64,000 nucleotides of DNA. Source: Haloplanus aerogenes. Lineage in GTDB: Archaea; Halobacteriota; Halobacteria; Halobacteriales; Haloferacaceae. The stretch covers positions 3,348,001-3,412,000 of the forward strand of contig NZ_CP034145.1 of the NCBI RefSeq assembly GCF_003856835.1. The letters are read 5' to 3'. The position numbers and the translations under genes are program-made. Below, piece after piece: positions 34,945-43,107 of the stretch. The notes under the pieces were generated by a model, which saw only the letters and a list, made by a program, of their open reading frames with translations, was not told the DNA's origin and ran no database searches. The stretch's first letter is position 1. Each line of letters starts with the position of its first letter.

Positions 34945-36630
34945 CTACCGGCGGGAGAACAGCAGTCCGGCGACGACGAGGGCGACGACGACCAGCCCGA
35001 CGCCGAATCCGGGGGCCGAACCTTCCGTGCCGGTCGGCGTGGCCGTCGCCGTCTCGGTACTCTCCGTCGCGGTTCCTGCCACGTTGCCGGCGTCGGTCGT
35101 CGTCGGGGTCTCGACCTGCGGCGCGGCGCCCGACCGCACTTCCGAGAGTTCCCCGACGGTCGGCGCGTTGACGATGACGACCGTCGACCCCTGCACGGAG
35201 ACGTAGAAGGCGTCGTTGAAGGGGTGGTCGTCGGGGAGGCGCCACGTGTTCGCGTGGCCGGGGACGGGTTCACCGGCGCCGGCGAGGGTGGCCCGGTACG
35301 CGCTGGCGAACTCCTGGGCGTCTTCCGGTGTGTCCCAGACACTCTTCCAGACGTAGCCCATTTCGCCCGTCTCGGCGGACTCGTCGGTCACGTACGGATA
35401 GAACTTGTCACCGTCCCACCCGGCCGAGGCCGGATGGTCGTAGTCGTACGGATCGAGTTGGCGCTGGGTCAGGATATCTTGGCGCGGCACGGCGGAACTC
35501 GCGAACCACAGCATGGAGTACATCCCCGCCTCGCCGAACACGGCGTAGTTCACGCCACCCTCCAACTGGGGCACGTACCACTCGTCGTTCGAGCGGTCGG
35601 CGACCGTCACGTCGGTCGGTGGGTCCTGCAGGTACTTCTCGGGGTGGATGAACTGCTCGGTACTCCGTGGGGGATTCGCGTACGCCCGGTCGACCGCCTC
35701 CCAGCCACCCTGCCGCTGGAGGTCGTGAACCCACGCCGGCCCCTCCGAGTACTGGACAAAGGAGTACACCAACAGGCCCAGATTCGGCCGGGGAGCGTTC
35801 TGTCCATCGCCCTCCGACTGGCTAGACGGCTGGAAACAGGTCCACTCGCTGCCGCATCGCTGTTCGTAGAGGTAGTCGACGTAGTTGCCGTCGCCCTCGA
35901 TGATGGCGTCGATCCGCCGCGAATCCTCCTCGGTCGACCGGTTGTACTGGCCGATCCGCAGGTTCTTGTCCTGATACGAGTGGAAGAGCTCCTGTGCGAG
36001 GGTGATCTCCGAGAGCTGTGGATTCTCCGCGTTCTCCGAGATGAGAACGATCTCACCCTGTTCGATGGAGTCGGTTCCCGAGGCGTTGCCGAGCACGTAG
36101 AACCCGCCGATGGTGCTCGACTGGAGTTGCTGCTGGGCCTCGAAGTAGTCGGTCTCCTCGCCGGTCATGAGCAACGCCTCGAACTTGGCGTTCTGGTGGA
36201 GGCGCGCGGCGGTGGAGATGTTCACCCCCTGTCGCCGCTCGCGGACGTTGTTGACGTATTCCTCGCGCGAGATGACTCGAACCGGCGGGGTCTCCTCGAA
36301 TTCGACATCCCTGACGACCTCGATGCGGGCCATCGACCGCGCCCTGACCTTGTCGATCTCGGCGTCGGTGTAGCCGTCGTCGGGCGTCACGTTCGCGAGC
36401 GTCTCGTTGTGCCAGTAGCCGTTCTCCCACCCTTGGACGTCCTCGTCGGGGTCCGGCCGAGAGTCGACCATGTCGGTGGCGGTGTCGCCGGTCGAGATCG
36501 CGGCCGGTCGCGGCGACGTGGTCGTCGTGTCCGTTGCGCCGCTCATCCCCGAAGCCGTCGCCCCCACGGCCGGAGCGACGAGCAACGACGCCGCCAGTAG
36601 CGTCAGCAGGATGGTCCGTGGTATCGACAT
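34945..36630 (-). CDS. Hvo_1808-family surface protein with PGF-CTERM anchor
   Basis: This 561-residue exported protein has a Sec signal (ILLTLLAASLLVAPAVGATA), a large extracellular domain, and a Thr/Glu-rich stalk (about 505-538). It ends in a PGF-CTERM tail: APGFGVGLVVVALVVAGLLF followed by SRR. PGF-CTERM proteins are cut by archaeosortase ArtA and lipid-anchored. That process needs PssD, encoded at 8569-9177. The domain resembles the Hvo_1808 surface family; a peptidase-like LAQELFHSYQDK segment (ExxxH-like, not a clean HExxH) is present. Function unknown. Confidence 0.85.
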   Translation of the reverse strand: MSIPRTILLTLLAASLLVAPAVGATASGMSGATDTTTTSPRPAAISTGDTATDMVDSRPDPDEDVQGWENGYWHNETLANVTPDDGYTDAEIDKVRARSMARIEVVRDVEFEETPPVRVISREEYVNNVRERRQGVNISTAARLHQNAKFEALLMTGEETDYFEAQQQLQSSTIGGFYVLGNASGTDSIEQGEIVLISENAENPQLSEITLAQELFHSYQDKNLRIGQYNRSTEEDSRRIDAIIEGDGNYVDYLYEQRCGSEWTCFQPSSQSEGDGQNAPRPNLGLLVYSFVQYSEGPAWVHDLQRQGGWEAVDRAYANPPRSTEQFIHPEKYLQDPPTDVTVADRSNDEWYVPQLEGGVNYAVFGEAGMYSMLWFASSAVPRQDILTQRQLDPYDYDHPASAGWDGDKFYPYVTDESAETGEMGYVWKSVWDTPEDAQEFASAYRATLAGAGEPVPGHANTWRLPDDHPFNDAFYVSVQGSTVVIVNAPTVGELSEVRSGAAPQVETPTTTDAGNVAGTATESTETATATPTGTEGSAPGFGVGLVVVALVVAGLLFSRR

Positions 36631-36828
36631 ACGACCTATTCGTTACGAGGGCGAAAAAACCTTCGAGCGGGACGATTCGCTGCGTACGGGAACGAAGCGG
36701 CGGATCAGCGGTCACGATGGGATCCGGTTCTTTGGGGATATGCAACCCCGAAAGTAGCGACTGCAGTTCGCCTACCGAAACCTTTTGCCTGTAAGCGTTG
36801 TAAGGATTGAACAGAGGCATCAGCACGT

Positions 36829-37026
36829 ATGCCCAACGCCAGCAAACGAATCCCGGTCACGGAGGAACGGTGGAAAGAATTGAACGAACTCAAGGGGGCG
36901 GGCGAGACGTATGACGACCTGCTTGGGAAACTGATCCAGGAACACCAGCGCCGACAACTCGTCGAACGAGCGAAGGAAGTCCGTGAAGCAGACACTGAAG
37001 AACTGACGGCGCTCGATGAGTTATGA
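36829..37026 (+). CDS. Antitoxin of RelBE/VapB-like module
   Basis: This 65-residue protein starts PNASKRIPVTEERWKELNELKG, a ribbon-helix-helix-like N-terminus, and continues with a charged helix (LIQEHQRRQLVERAKEVREADTEE) suited to masking a toxin. It overlaps the toxin gene by 11 bases. This is the usual order and coupling for type II toxin-antitoxin pairs. The promoter region has a repeated GTAAG (GTAAGCGTTGTAAGG near 36794) that might be an operator. Confidence 0.78.
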   Translation: MPNASKRIPVTEERWKELNELKGAGETYDDLLGKLIQEHQRRQLVERAKEVREADTEELTALDEL

Positions 37027-37312
37027 GGTTCTCCTCGCGGAGGAAGCCCGTGAGTACGTCGCCGCGCTAGACGAGAAGAGCACACGCATCGTAAAGGACA
37101 ATCTCCAGAAATTAGCGGACGATCCGTATCCGAGACCGGATTCAGGATCCGGTGACAAGGAGAAGCTAGTGATCGAGGGACAGGAACTCTATCGTCTGCA
37201 TATCGGGCGGACTCACACCGCGTTCTACGACGTACTCGAAGCGGACGAGGAAGTCCGCGTAATCGAGATCGTGGATATCGACGAGGCACACAAGCGCTAC
37301 GGGTTCGATTGA
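37016..37312 (+). CDS. RelE/ParE-superfamily toxin
   Basis: This 98-residue protein has the compact RelE fold: YEVLLAEEAREYVAALDEKS, KDNLQKLADDPYPRPDSGSG, LYRLHIGRTHTAFYDVL, and the C-terminal VIEIVDIDEAHKRYGF. RelE-type toxins cleave mRNA on the ribosome or block gyrase (ParE); the sequence does not decide. The module sits just before the repeat zone trailing tRNA-Arg(UCU), consistent with an accessory insertion. Confidence 0.85.
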   Translation: MSYEVLLAEEAREYVAALDEKSTRIVKDNLQKLADDPYPRPDSGSGDKEKLVIEGQELYRLHIGRTHTAFYDVLEADEEVRVIEIVDIDEAHKRYGFD

Positions 37313-37764
37313 ACGGGTATGTGGCTGCGTTGGTCAGTTTCTCGAAATAGATGGACTCCGTTCGGAAAGACGGGATCCGAGTCCGACGGCTCCCGTATTC
37401 GAAACTTCGAAGTAAACCCTCTTTGCGGCCAAATTCTGACGTTTTGGTACTGCCACGGGCACGGTGAGAGTCCCGTGAGTGAGCAGCGCGAACGAACGGG
37501 ATGGTTCGAGACGGTGGAGCCGTCTCGTCATGCCGAAAATCTCCGATTTTCGAGCACTACATCGGGGCCGTGAACGACCAACGGAAGTGAGCGGGTGCGA
37601 TGGGATGTGAACCACGGTCGCGGCGAAGCCGCTCCCTGATTCAAATCCCAGTAGCCGCTACTGCCCACTTCGTTCGCAGATAGCGGGCACGATGGGAGTC
37701 CCGTGAGCGAGGGAAACGAGCGAAGGGGACTACATCGGGGCCGTGAACGACCGAAGGGAGTGAA
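37313..37764. repeat. tRNA-Arg(UCU) trailer zone: partial tRNA 3' copies and hairpins
   Basis: This 450-base stretch has no convincing gene. A block of about 60 bases ending in the tRNA T-arm and acceptor is present at the real tRNA (37729-37790) and, with a few changes, again at 37556-37616. A third fragment of the acceptor end is at 37683-37697. Between them are hairpins: CGAGACGG/CCGTCTCG (37507-37527), CGAAAATC/GATTTTCG (37534-37552) and GCGGC/GCCGC (37620-37632). The pattern is repeated at the other two tRNA genes. Confidence 0.75.
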
Positions 37765-37863
37765 CGGGCACGATGGGATTTGAACCCACGACCGTCGGAT
37801 AACTTCCTCCGCGGGGCTCGGAGTTAGAAGTCCGACGCTCTATCCGGACTGAGCTACGTGCCC
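37765..37863 (-). tRNA. tRNA-Arg(UCU) with 24-nt intron
   Basis: The reverse strand folds into a full tRNA: acceptor GGGCACG/CGTGCCC with discriminator G, D-arm, anticodon loop CTTCTAA (anticodon UCU) and a standard T-arm. CCA is not encoded. A 24-base intron (37801-37824) interrupts the anticodon loop after position 37. A bulge-helix-bulge motif supports this: central helix CTTC/GAAG, 3-base bulges TAA and TTA, inner helix CTCCG/CGGAG. Without the intron the tRNA is 75 nt. A T-rich TATA-like box lies near 37886-37896 upstream. Confidence 0.93.
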
Positions 37864-37906
37864 TCGATGGCGAAAAAGACAGGCGAGTTAAAAAACCGTT
37901 CGATGG

Positions 37907-38284
37907 TCACCCGTCGAATCGGTACAGCGACGTGACGAGCGGGAGACGGTCGAACATCGGAATGGCGAGGGGAAGGCCGACGATGGTGACGGCCAGAAAA
38001 CTCGCCACGTTCGCCCAGAGCCAGCCGAGCCACCAGCCGACGAAGACGAAATAGAGGATCCGAACCGCGAGCGACCGCTGGCCGGCGGCCGCGTCGGGAT
38101 CACCGAGCGACCGGGGTTCCTTCAGCGTCAGGACGGTCGGGACGAGGTTGATCAGTTTGACGCCGAGTGGTGCGCCGACGACGGTCGCACAGAGGAGCCA
38201 CGCGACGTTGACGACGGCGGGCGTGGCCCACCAGCCGACGACGACGAACCAGAGGGCACGGGTGAGGAGGGAACGCTGTGCCAT
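37907..38284 (-). CDS. YccF-domain membrane protein
   Basis: This 125-residue protein contains two tandem YccF (DUF307) halves. Each has a WWxxxxxxNVAxFL-type span: FVVVGWWATPAVVNVAWLL with VVGAPLGVKLIN, and FVFVGWWLGWLWANVASFL with IVGLPLAIPMFD. The linker LTLKEPRSLGDPD is typical of the family. It is an inner-membrane protein of unknown function. Confidence 0.9.
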   Translation of the reverse strand: MAQRSLLTRALWFVVVGWWATPAVVNVAWLLCATVVGAPLGVKLINLVPTVLTLKEPRSLGDPDAAAGQRSLAVRILYFVFVGWWLGWLWANVASFLAVTIVGLPLAIPMFDRLPLVTSLYRFDG

Positions 38285-38370
38285 GCGAGAGAGAGGCGGA
38301 GCGCGGGGAAAAGGCTGGCGCGCGGCCGAGGTCAGAGAGTATAAGGCCGCGAGGCAGGTAGGCGAGAGCG

Positions 38371-38916
38371 ATGAAAGTACTCGGTACCGTCGGCCTCCCG
38401 GGGAGCGGCAAGGGCGAGGCCGCGGCGGTCGCGCGGGAGGTGGGCGTCCCGGTCGTCACGATGGGCGACGTGATTCGCGAGGCGTGTCGCGACCGGGGGC
38501 TCGACCCGGCGGAACACCACGGATCGATGGCGCGAGCCCTCCGCGAGGAAGGCGGCGAGGCGGCCATCGCCGAGCGCTCCCTGTCGCACATCCGGTCGGC
38601 GCTCGACGGGGCCGACGCGGTGCTCGTCGACGGGCTACGCGCCCCTGCCGAAGTAGAGCGCTTCGAGGAGGCGTTCGGCGACGCGTTCACCATCGTGAGC
38701 ATCGAAGCGCCGTTCGAGACGCGAGTCGAACGACTGGCCGACCGGGGGCGCGACGACTCCGACGTGGACCGCGAGGCGCTCCGCGCCCGCGAGGAGCGCG
38801 AACTCGGCTTCGGCATGGGTGAAGTGATGGACGAGGCGGACGTGACCGTCGAAAACACGGGGACGCTCGACGAGTTCCGCCAGCGAATCCGCGCGTTGCT
38901 GGAGGAAGACCTATGA
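38371..38916 (+). CDS. UPF0200-family P-loop nucleotide kinase
   Basis: This 181-residue archaeal protein has a Walker A loop near the N-terminus (GLPGSGKGEA, residues 8-17) and a dephospho-CoA/adenylate-kinase-like lid. Other segments: VTMGDVIREACRDRGL, then a nucleotide-binding DGLRAPAEVERF. The substrate is unknown. Its stop overlaps the UPF0201 start by four bases (ATGA), a conserved archaeal pair. Confidence 0.9.
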   Translation: MKVLGTVGLPGSGKGEAAAVAREVGVPVVTMGDVIREACRDRGLDPAEHHGSMARALREEGGEAAIAERSLSHIRSALDGADAVLVDGLRAPAEVERFEEAFGDAFTIVSIEAPFETRVERLADRGRDDSDVDREALRAREERELGFGMGEVMDEADVTVENTGTLDEFRQRIRALLEEDL

Positions 38917-39326
38917 TCTACCGGATCGACGTGCGAGTGATCGCGCCAGTCCGCGATACGGAGGTCACCGATCGCGTCGCCGACGCGGTCCGAAACCTGT
39001 TCCCGAACGCCGAGATTCGGGAGGAACCGGGGCAGGTCGTCGGCGAGGCGCACTCGATGGATGCGTTCTCCGAGCGCCTACACGAACAAGAGATTCTCGA
39101 CACCGCCCGCCGCGAGTTCTTCCGCCGGGCCGACGAGGACGGGTTCGCCTTCGCCCTGAAGAAACAGGCGGCGTTCGAGGGCGTGATCAACTTCGCCGTC
39201 GGCAACCCGGACGAACTCGGCGACATCGAAGTGCAGGTGACGGTCCACGAGCCGGACGTGGAGGCGGTCGTGGATCACGTCGCGCCGCCGACGGAAGATG
39301 GCAAACCGATTCGGCCCGACGAGTAG
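38913..39326 (+). CDS. UPF0201-family protein
   Basis: This 137-residue protein begins MIYRIDVRVIAPVRDTEVTD, with the UPF0201 beta-alpha-beta core and QEILDTARREFFRRADEDGF. The family resembles ribosomal L5-like RNA-binding folds; role unknown. It is translationally coupled to the UPF0200 kinase. The last 56 or so coding bases are copied again just after the stop codon. Confidence 0.9.
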   Translation: MIYRIDVRVIAPVRDTEVTDRVADAVRNLFPNAEIREEPGQVVGEAHSMDAFSERLHEQEILDTARREFFRRADEDGFAFALKKQAAFEGVINFAVGNPDELGDIEVQVTVHEPDVEAVVDHVAPPTEDGKPIRPDE

Positions 39327-39413
39327 GCGAGGCGCTTCGAGGCGCGACGTGGCCGCGGTCGTGGATCACGTCGCGCCGCCGACGGAAGATGGCAAACCGA
39401 TTCGGCCCGACGA
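39264..39413. repeat. Perfect 59-bp direct duplication of the UPF0201 gene tail
   Basis: Bases 39264-39322 (end of the UPF0201 coding region) recur exactly at 39355-39413, with 32 bases in between. The second copy is out of frame with the gene (offset 91) and lies in the convergent intergenic region. Lack of any mismatch means the copy is young. Confidence 0.9.
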
Positions 39414-39419
39414 CGGGGA

Positions 39420-39935
39420 CTAGAACAGATCCTCGTGACGCGCGGCGAGGTCGGTGTACCCGCCCGTGCTGTAGTCCTCGAAGATGGCCTCGGCGTCGAT
39501 AGTCGTCTCGGCAAGCGGCGTCGCCCGCGCGGGAACGCCGCGAACGAACGACTCGGGTGGGATGTCGTAGCCCTGTGGGACGACGGTCCCGGAGGCGACG
39601 ATACAGCGCTCGCCGACGTGGACCTCGGCGTTGACGGTCGTGTTGAACCCGACGAGTGCGCCGTCGTCGACGGTTGCCTCGTTCAGGACGGCGCCGTGTC
39701 CGACCATCACCCGGTCGCCGAGCGTCACCGCGTGCAACACGGCGTTGTCGCCGACGTGTGACTCCCGACCCACCTCGACCGGCGCCACGTCGCCGCGGAG
39801 GACGACGCCGGGCCAGATGCTCGCGTCGGCGTCGACGCGTACGTCACCGACGAGCGTCGCCTCCTGACTCACCCTGGCGTCCGCGTGAATCTCCGGTCGA
39901 ATCCCCTCGAACGCGTACTCGCGGCTGTCGACCAT
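39420..39935 (-). CDS. Gamma-carbonic anhydrase-like hexapeptide-repeat protein
   Basis: This 171-residue left-handed beta-helix protein has repeated hexapeptides (ADASIWPGVVLRGDV, VGDNAVLHAV, GHGAVLNEATV). Metal-site histidines appear in SHVGDNAVLHAV and MVGHGAVL. C-terminal helices close the trimer. It may be a zinc carbonic anhydrase or a related acyltransferase-fold protein; activity cannot be decided. The ATG at 39935 (MVDSREYAFEGI) is preferred. Confidence 0.88.
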   Translation of the reverse strand: MVDSREYAFEGIRPEIHADARVSQEATLVGDVRVDADASIWPGVVLRGDVAPVEVGRESHVGDNAVLHAVTLGDRVMVGHGAVLNEATVDDGALVGFNTTVNAEVHVGERCIVASGTVVPQGYDIPPESFVRGVPARATPLAETTIDAEAIFEDYSTGGYTDLAARHEDLF

Positions 39936-40026
39936 AGTCGGCCTACAGCACGCGACGCCGAATAGTTTGTGCCACGATACCACACCACTCATCGGCGTTT
40001 TTGCCCGTGCCGGCCGACGACCGGAC

Positions 40027-40401
40027 ATGGCATTCACCGTCTCGACGGACGCCCGTCTCGACGTGGTGGACGTGACCGACGACGTCGCCGCGGCGGTGCC
40101 GGACGACGCGACGGGGACGGTCACCGTCTTCGTCGAACACACCACGGCGGGCGTCGTGGTCAACGAGGCCGAACCGCGTCTGTTGGACGATATGCGCACG
40201 TTCCTCTCCGACGTGGTCCCGGACGAGGGCTGGAAGCACGACGAACTCGACGGCAACGCCGACTCGCACCTGCGGGCGATGCTGCTCGGCCCGTCGGAGA
40301 CGATTCCGGTCGACGGTGGGGAACTGTCGCTCGGCCGGTGGCAGTCGGTGTTACTGATCGACTGCGACGGCCCGCGCGAGCGGACGGTCCGGGTCGTCTA
40401 G
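40027..40401 (+). CDS. YjbQ/UPF0047 family protein
   Basis: This 124-residue protein has the YjbQ fold: TVTVFVEHTTAGVVVNEAEPRLLDDM, NADSHLRAMLLGPS, and the closing LGRWQSVLLIDCDGPRERTVRV. Bacterial YjbQ has weak thiamine-phosphate-synthase-like activity; the real archaeal role is unknown. It converges with the MgtE half-gene through a shared CTAG. Confidence 0.92.
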   Translation: MAFTVSTDARLDVVDVTDDVAAAVPDDATGTVTVFVEHTTAGVVVNEAEPRLLDDMRTFLSDVVPDEGWKHDELDGNADSHLRAMLLGPSETIPVDGGELSLGRWQSVLLIDCDGPRERTVRVV

Positions 40402-40955
40402 ACGAAAACGAGGACGGCGAGATAGAGGAGCACCACCCCGAGGACGTCGCAGGTGTTGGTGACGACGGGGATCACCACGTCGTCGGGGTCGAGTTCGAGG
40501 CGGTAGGCGGCGTAGGTGGCGACGACGGTGACGAGGACGGCGAGGACGGCCAGCGAGAGGCCGCTGGACAGCGAGACGGCGAGGACCGTCCACGGCGAGA
40601 GGGCGGTCGACCCGGTGAGCGCACTCAGGGCCCACGCGCCGAGGCCGACAAGGGGGAAGATGGAGGCGGCGAGGGCGACGGTGGCGAGGGCGTTGCCCGC
40701 GAGCGTCTCGTCGTCGGGAGCAAAGGAGAGGGTCCCGAGGTGGAAGGCGGTGGAGAGGCGGGCCGCGAGGATGCTTCCCAGATTCCCCGCGGTGCCGATG
40801 GTGACGGGGACGAGGACGAGAAGCGAGGGGTAGCGGAGCAGCGTCGACTCGAAGCTCCCGAGCACGAGGCCGCTCCCGATTTCGACGAGCGTCAGGAGGA
40901 GGAGGACGGGCAGCATCGCCCGCGTGATGGCGCGGACGGTCCAGTCGGTCGCCAC
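40398..40955 (-). CDS. MgtE-like divalent cation transporter half (second)
   Basis: This 185-residue membrane protein with five or so spans matches one MgtE channel domain (LVLVPVTIGTAGNLGSILAARLSTAFHLG). The gating soluble N and CBS domains of full MgtE are absent. It starts with GTG directly after the stop of the neighbouring half-gene, so the two probably form a heterodimer equivalent to one MgtE dimer. Confidence 0.85.
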   Translation of the reverse strand: MATDWTVRAITRAMLPVLLLLTLVEIGSGLVLGSFESTLLRYPSLLVLVPVTIGTAGNLGSILAARLSTAFHLGTLSFAPDDETLAGNALATVALAASIFPLVGLGAWALSALTGSTALSPWTVLAVSLSSGLSLAVLAVLVTVVATYAAYRLELDPDDVVIPVVTNTCDVLGVVLLYLAVLVFV

Positions 40956-41537
40956 TCAGACACCCCCCAGCACGAGCGTGACGGACCGAACGGCGATCAG
41001 GAGAAAGAGGATGCCGAACACGTCGCCAGTGGTGGTGACCAGCGGCCCGACGAGGGTGTCGGGGTTGTAGCCGCGGCGGTAGCCCGCGAAGACGACGGTG
41101 ATGACGACGATGACGAGCGTGACCCCCGAGAGCAGGCCGGCGACGAGGGCGATGCCGATCAGACGGCCGAGCGCCGCGACGGGAGCGTCGAGCATCGACA
41201 GGATGGCGAACGCGGCCGTCGCGGCGAACAGGGAGGCGACGAGTCCGTTTCCGAGCGCCGCGGCCGCGGCCGCCCGCAGGCGACGGTCGCCAGCGCGGAC
41301 GCGCGGTTCGATCAACCCCTGATGCAGGCCGGTCGCGAGTCGCGCGCCGAGCGAGCCGTAGACGTTGCCACGAGTGGCGAGAAGGGCAGGAACGAGGACG
41401 AGCAATCCCTCGACGGCGCGCAGGTCGGAGCGCATCCCGCCGAGTACGAGGCCCGCGAGGAGGCCGCCGACGAGGCTGGCGCCGAGGGCGGGGAGTGCCT
41501 CGCGGTACGCCTCGACGGCGACCTCTCGGACGGTCAT
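40956..41537 (-). CDS. MgtE-like divalent cation transporter half (first)
   Basis: This 193-residue partner of the next gene has the MgtE membrane motif (LVLVPALLATRGNVYGSLGARLATGLHQG) and five spans. Presence of two stand-alone MgtE halves with no CBS domain suggests transport not gated by cytoplasmic magnesium as in bacteria. Substrate (magnesium or other divalent ion) is inferred from family. Confidence 0.85.
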   Translation of the reverse strand: MTVREVAVEAYREALPALGASLVGGLLAGLVLGGMRSDLRAVEGLLVLVPALLATRGNVYGSLGARLATGLHQGLIEPRVRAGDRRLRAAAAAALGNGLVASLFAATAAFAILSMLDAPVAALGRLIGIALVAGLLSGVTLVIVVITVVFAGYRRGYNPDTLVGPLVTTTGDVFGILFLLIAVRSVTLVLGGV

Positions 41538-41583
41538 CGTCGGAGTCAATGCGGGCCGGGATGAAAAGTCGGGGGGAAGGCGA

Positions 41584-42984
41584 TTAGCCGAACGGCCCCA
41601 TACCGCCCATACCGCCCATGCCGCCACCGCCGTCGCCGCCCTGCTGTTGCATCTTCTTCATCATCCGCTGCATATCGCCGTCGCCCATCCCCTGGAACTG
41701 TTTGATGGTCCGCTCCATCATCTTGTGCTGTTCGAGGAGTTCGCGGATGGACTCCGCGGGGACGCCGGCGCCGCGGGCGATGCGCTCGACGCGTTCCTGC
41801 CCGATGATCCGCGGGTTCTCCAGTTCCTCGTCGGTCATGGAGTCCATTGCCACGTCGAACGTGCGCATCCGATCCTGGGTCACGTCCATGGCGTCGTCGG
41901 GCAACTGGTCCATGAGGCCGCCGCCCATGCCGGGGATCATGTCCATCACCTGATCCAGCGGCCCCATGTTGTTCATCGCCTCCATCTGCTTCTGCATATC
42001 CTTCAGCGTAAAGGACCCCTTCATGATGTCCTGGGGGTCCCAGTCGTCGTCCTCCTCGCCCGTCTCGGCCATCGCGCGCTCGACCCGTTCGGAGAGCTGT
42101 TTGAGGTCGCCCATCCCCAGCAGCCGGGAGATGAAGCCGTTGGGCTCGAAGCGCTCGATGTCCTGCACCGTCTCGCCGGTGCCCAGGAAGGCGATGGAGG
42201 AGTCCGTCTCGTTGACGGCGGTCAGGGCGCCGCCACCCTTCGCCGTCCCGTCGAGTTTCGTGATGACGACGCCGTCGATGCCGATGGAGTCGTCGAACTG
42301 TCGGGCCTGCTCTTTCGCCCCCTGCCCGATGGCGGCGTCGAGGACGAGGAGGGAGCGGTCGGGGTCGACCGCCGATTCGATCTCCTCGATCTCGTCGATC
42401 AGGTCGTCTTCGAGGGCGTGGCGACCGGCGGTGTCGACGATGTGCACGTCGGCGTCTTCGGTCGCTTCCAGCCCCTCACGAGCGATCTGGACCGGATCGT
42501 CCGAGTCGGGATCGCCGTAGAACTCCACCTCGGCGCGGTCGGCCATCTGCTCGGCCTGATCGTACGCGCCGGGACGGAAAGTGTCGGTCTGGATGACCGC
42601 GGGGCGAAGCCCTTTCTTCGAGAACCACCACGCCATCTTGGCGGCGGAGGTGGTCTTCCCCGATCCCTGCAGGCCGGCGAGCAGGATCGTCTGCGGTTCC
42701 AGCGGAATCTCCGTCGACTCGCCGATCAGGTCGACCAGTTCCTCGTAGACGATCTTGAGGACGTGATCGCGGGCGCTCGTCCCACCCGGCGGTTCCTCCT
42801 CCAGCGCCCGCGTCTCGATGGAGTCCGAGAGGTCCATCACGAGGTTTACGTCGACGTCGGCCTGGAGCAAGGAGCGCTGGATCTCCTTGACGACCTCGTT
42901 GACGTCGTCCTCGTCGAGACGGGACTTCCCCTGGAGTTTCGAGAGGGTCCCCCGGAGAGAACTCCCGAGATTGTCGAGTACCAT
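41584..42984 (-). CDS. srp54: Signal recognition particle 54 kDa protein (SRP54)
   Basis: This 466-residue GTPase of the archaeal SRP has an N domain starting [17 protein letters not shown]. The G domain shows [26 protein letters not shown] and [10 protein letters not shown]. The M domain is rich in methionine and ends in Gly-Met repeats ([10 protein letters not shown]). It binds signal peptides on ribosomes and 7S RNA. A start at 43026 is rejected; ATG 42984 matches the family. Confidence 0.97.
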   Translation of the reverse strand: MVLDNLGSSLRGTLSKLQGKSRLDEDDVNEVVKEIQRSLLQADVDVNLVMDLSDSIETRALEEEPPGGTSARDHVLKIVYEELVDLIGESTEIPLEPQTILLAGLQGSGKTTSAAKMAWWFSKKGLRPAVIQTDTFRPGAYDQAEQMADRAEVEFYGDPDSDDPVQIAREGLEATEDADVHIVDTAGRHALEDDLIDEIEEIESAVDPDRSLLVLDAAIGQGAKEQARQFDDSIGIDGVVITKLDGTAKGGGALTAVNETDSSIAFLGTGETVQDIERFEPNGFISRLLGMGDLKQLSERVERAMAETGEEDDDWDPQDIMKGSFTLKDMQKQMEAMNNMGPLDQVMDMIPGMGGGLMDQLPDDAMDVTQDRMRTFDVAMDSMTDEELENPRIIGQERVERIARGAGVPAESIRELLEQHKMMERTIKQFQGMGDGDMQRMMKKMQQQGGDGGGGMGGMGGMGPFG

Positions 42985-43076
42985 TACCCCTCGATACGCG
43001 CTGGCGCCGGTAAAGGCTTTGTTCACGACTGAGCGGCGAGGACGGGTCGTGACGGCCGATCACACCTCGACCTGCA

Positions 43077-43084
43077 GTATAAGT
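43077..43084 (+). promoter_or_regulatory. TATA-like box of the 43108 lipoprotein gene
   Basis: GTATAAGT lies about 27 bases before the ATG at 43108 in the SRP54/lipoprotein divergent region. Confidence 0.45.
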
Positions 43085-43107
43085 CACCCCGGTCCCAACG
43101 CGGGGCG

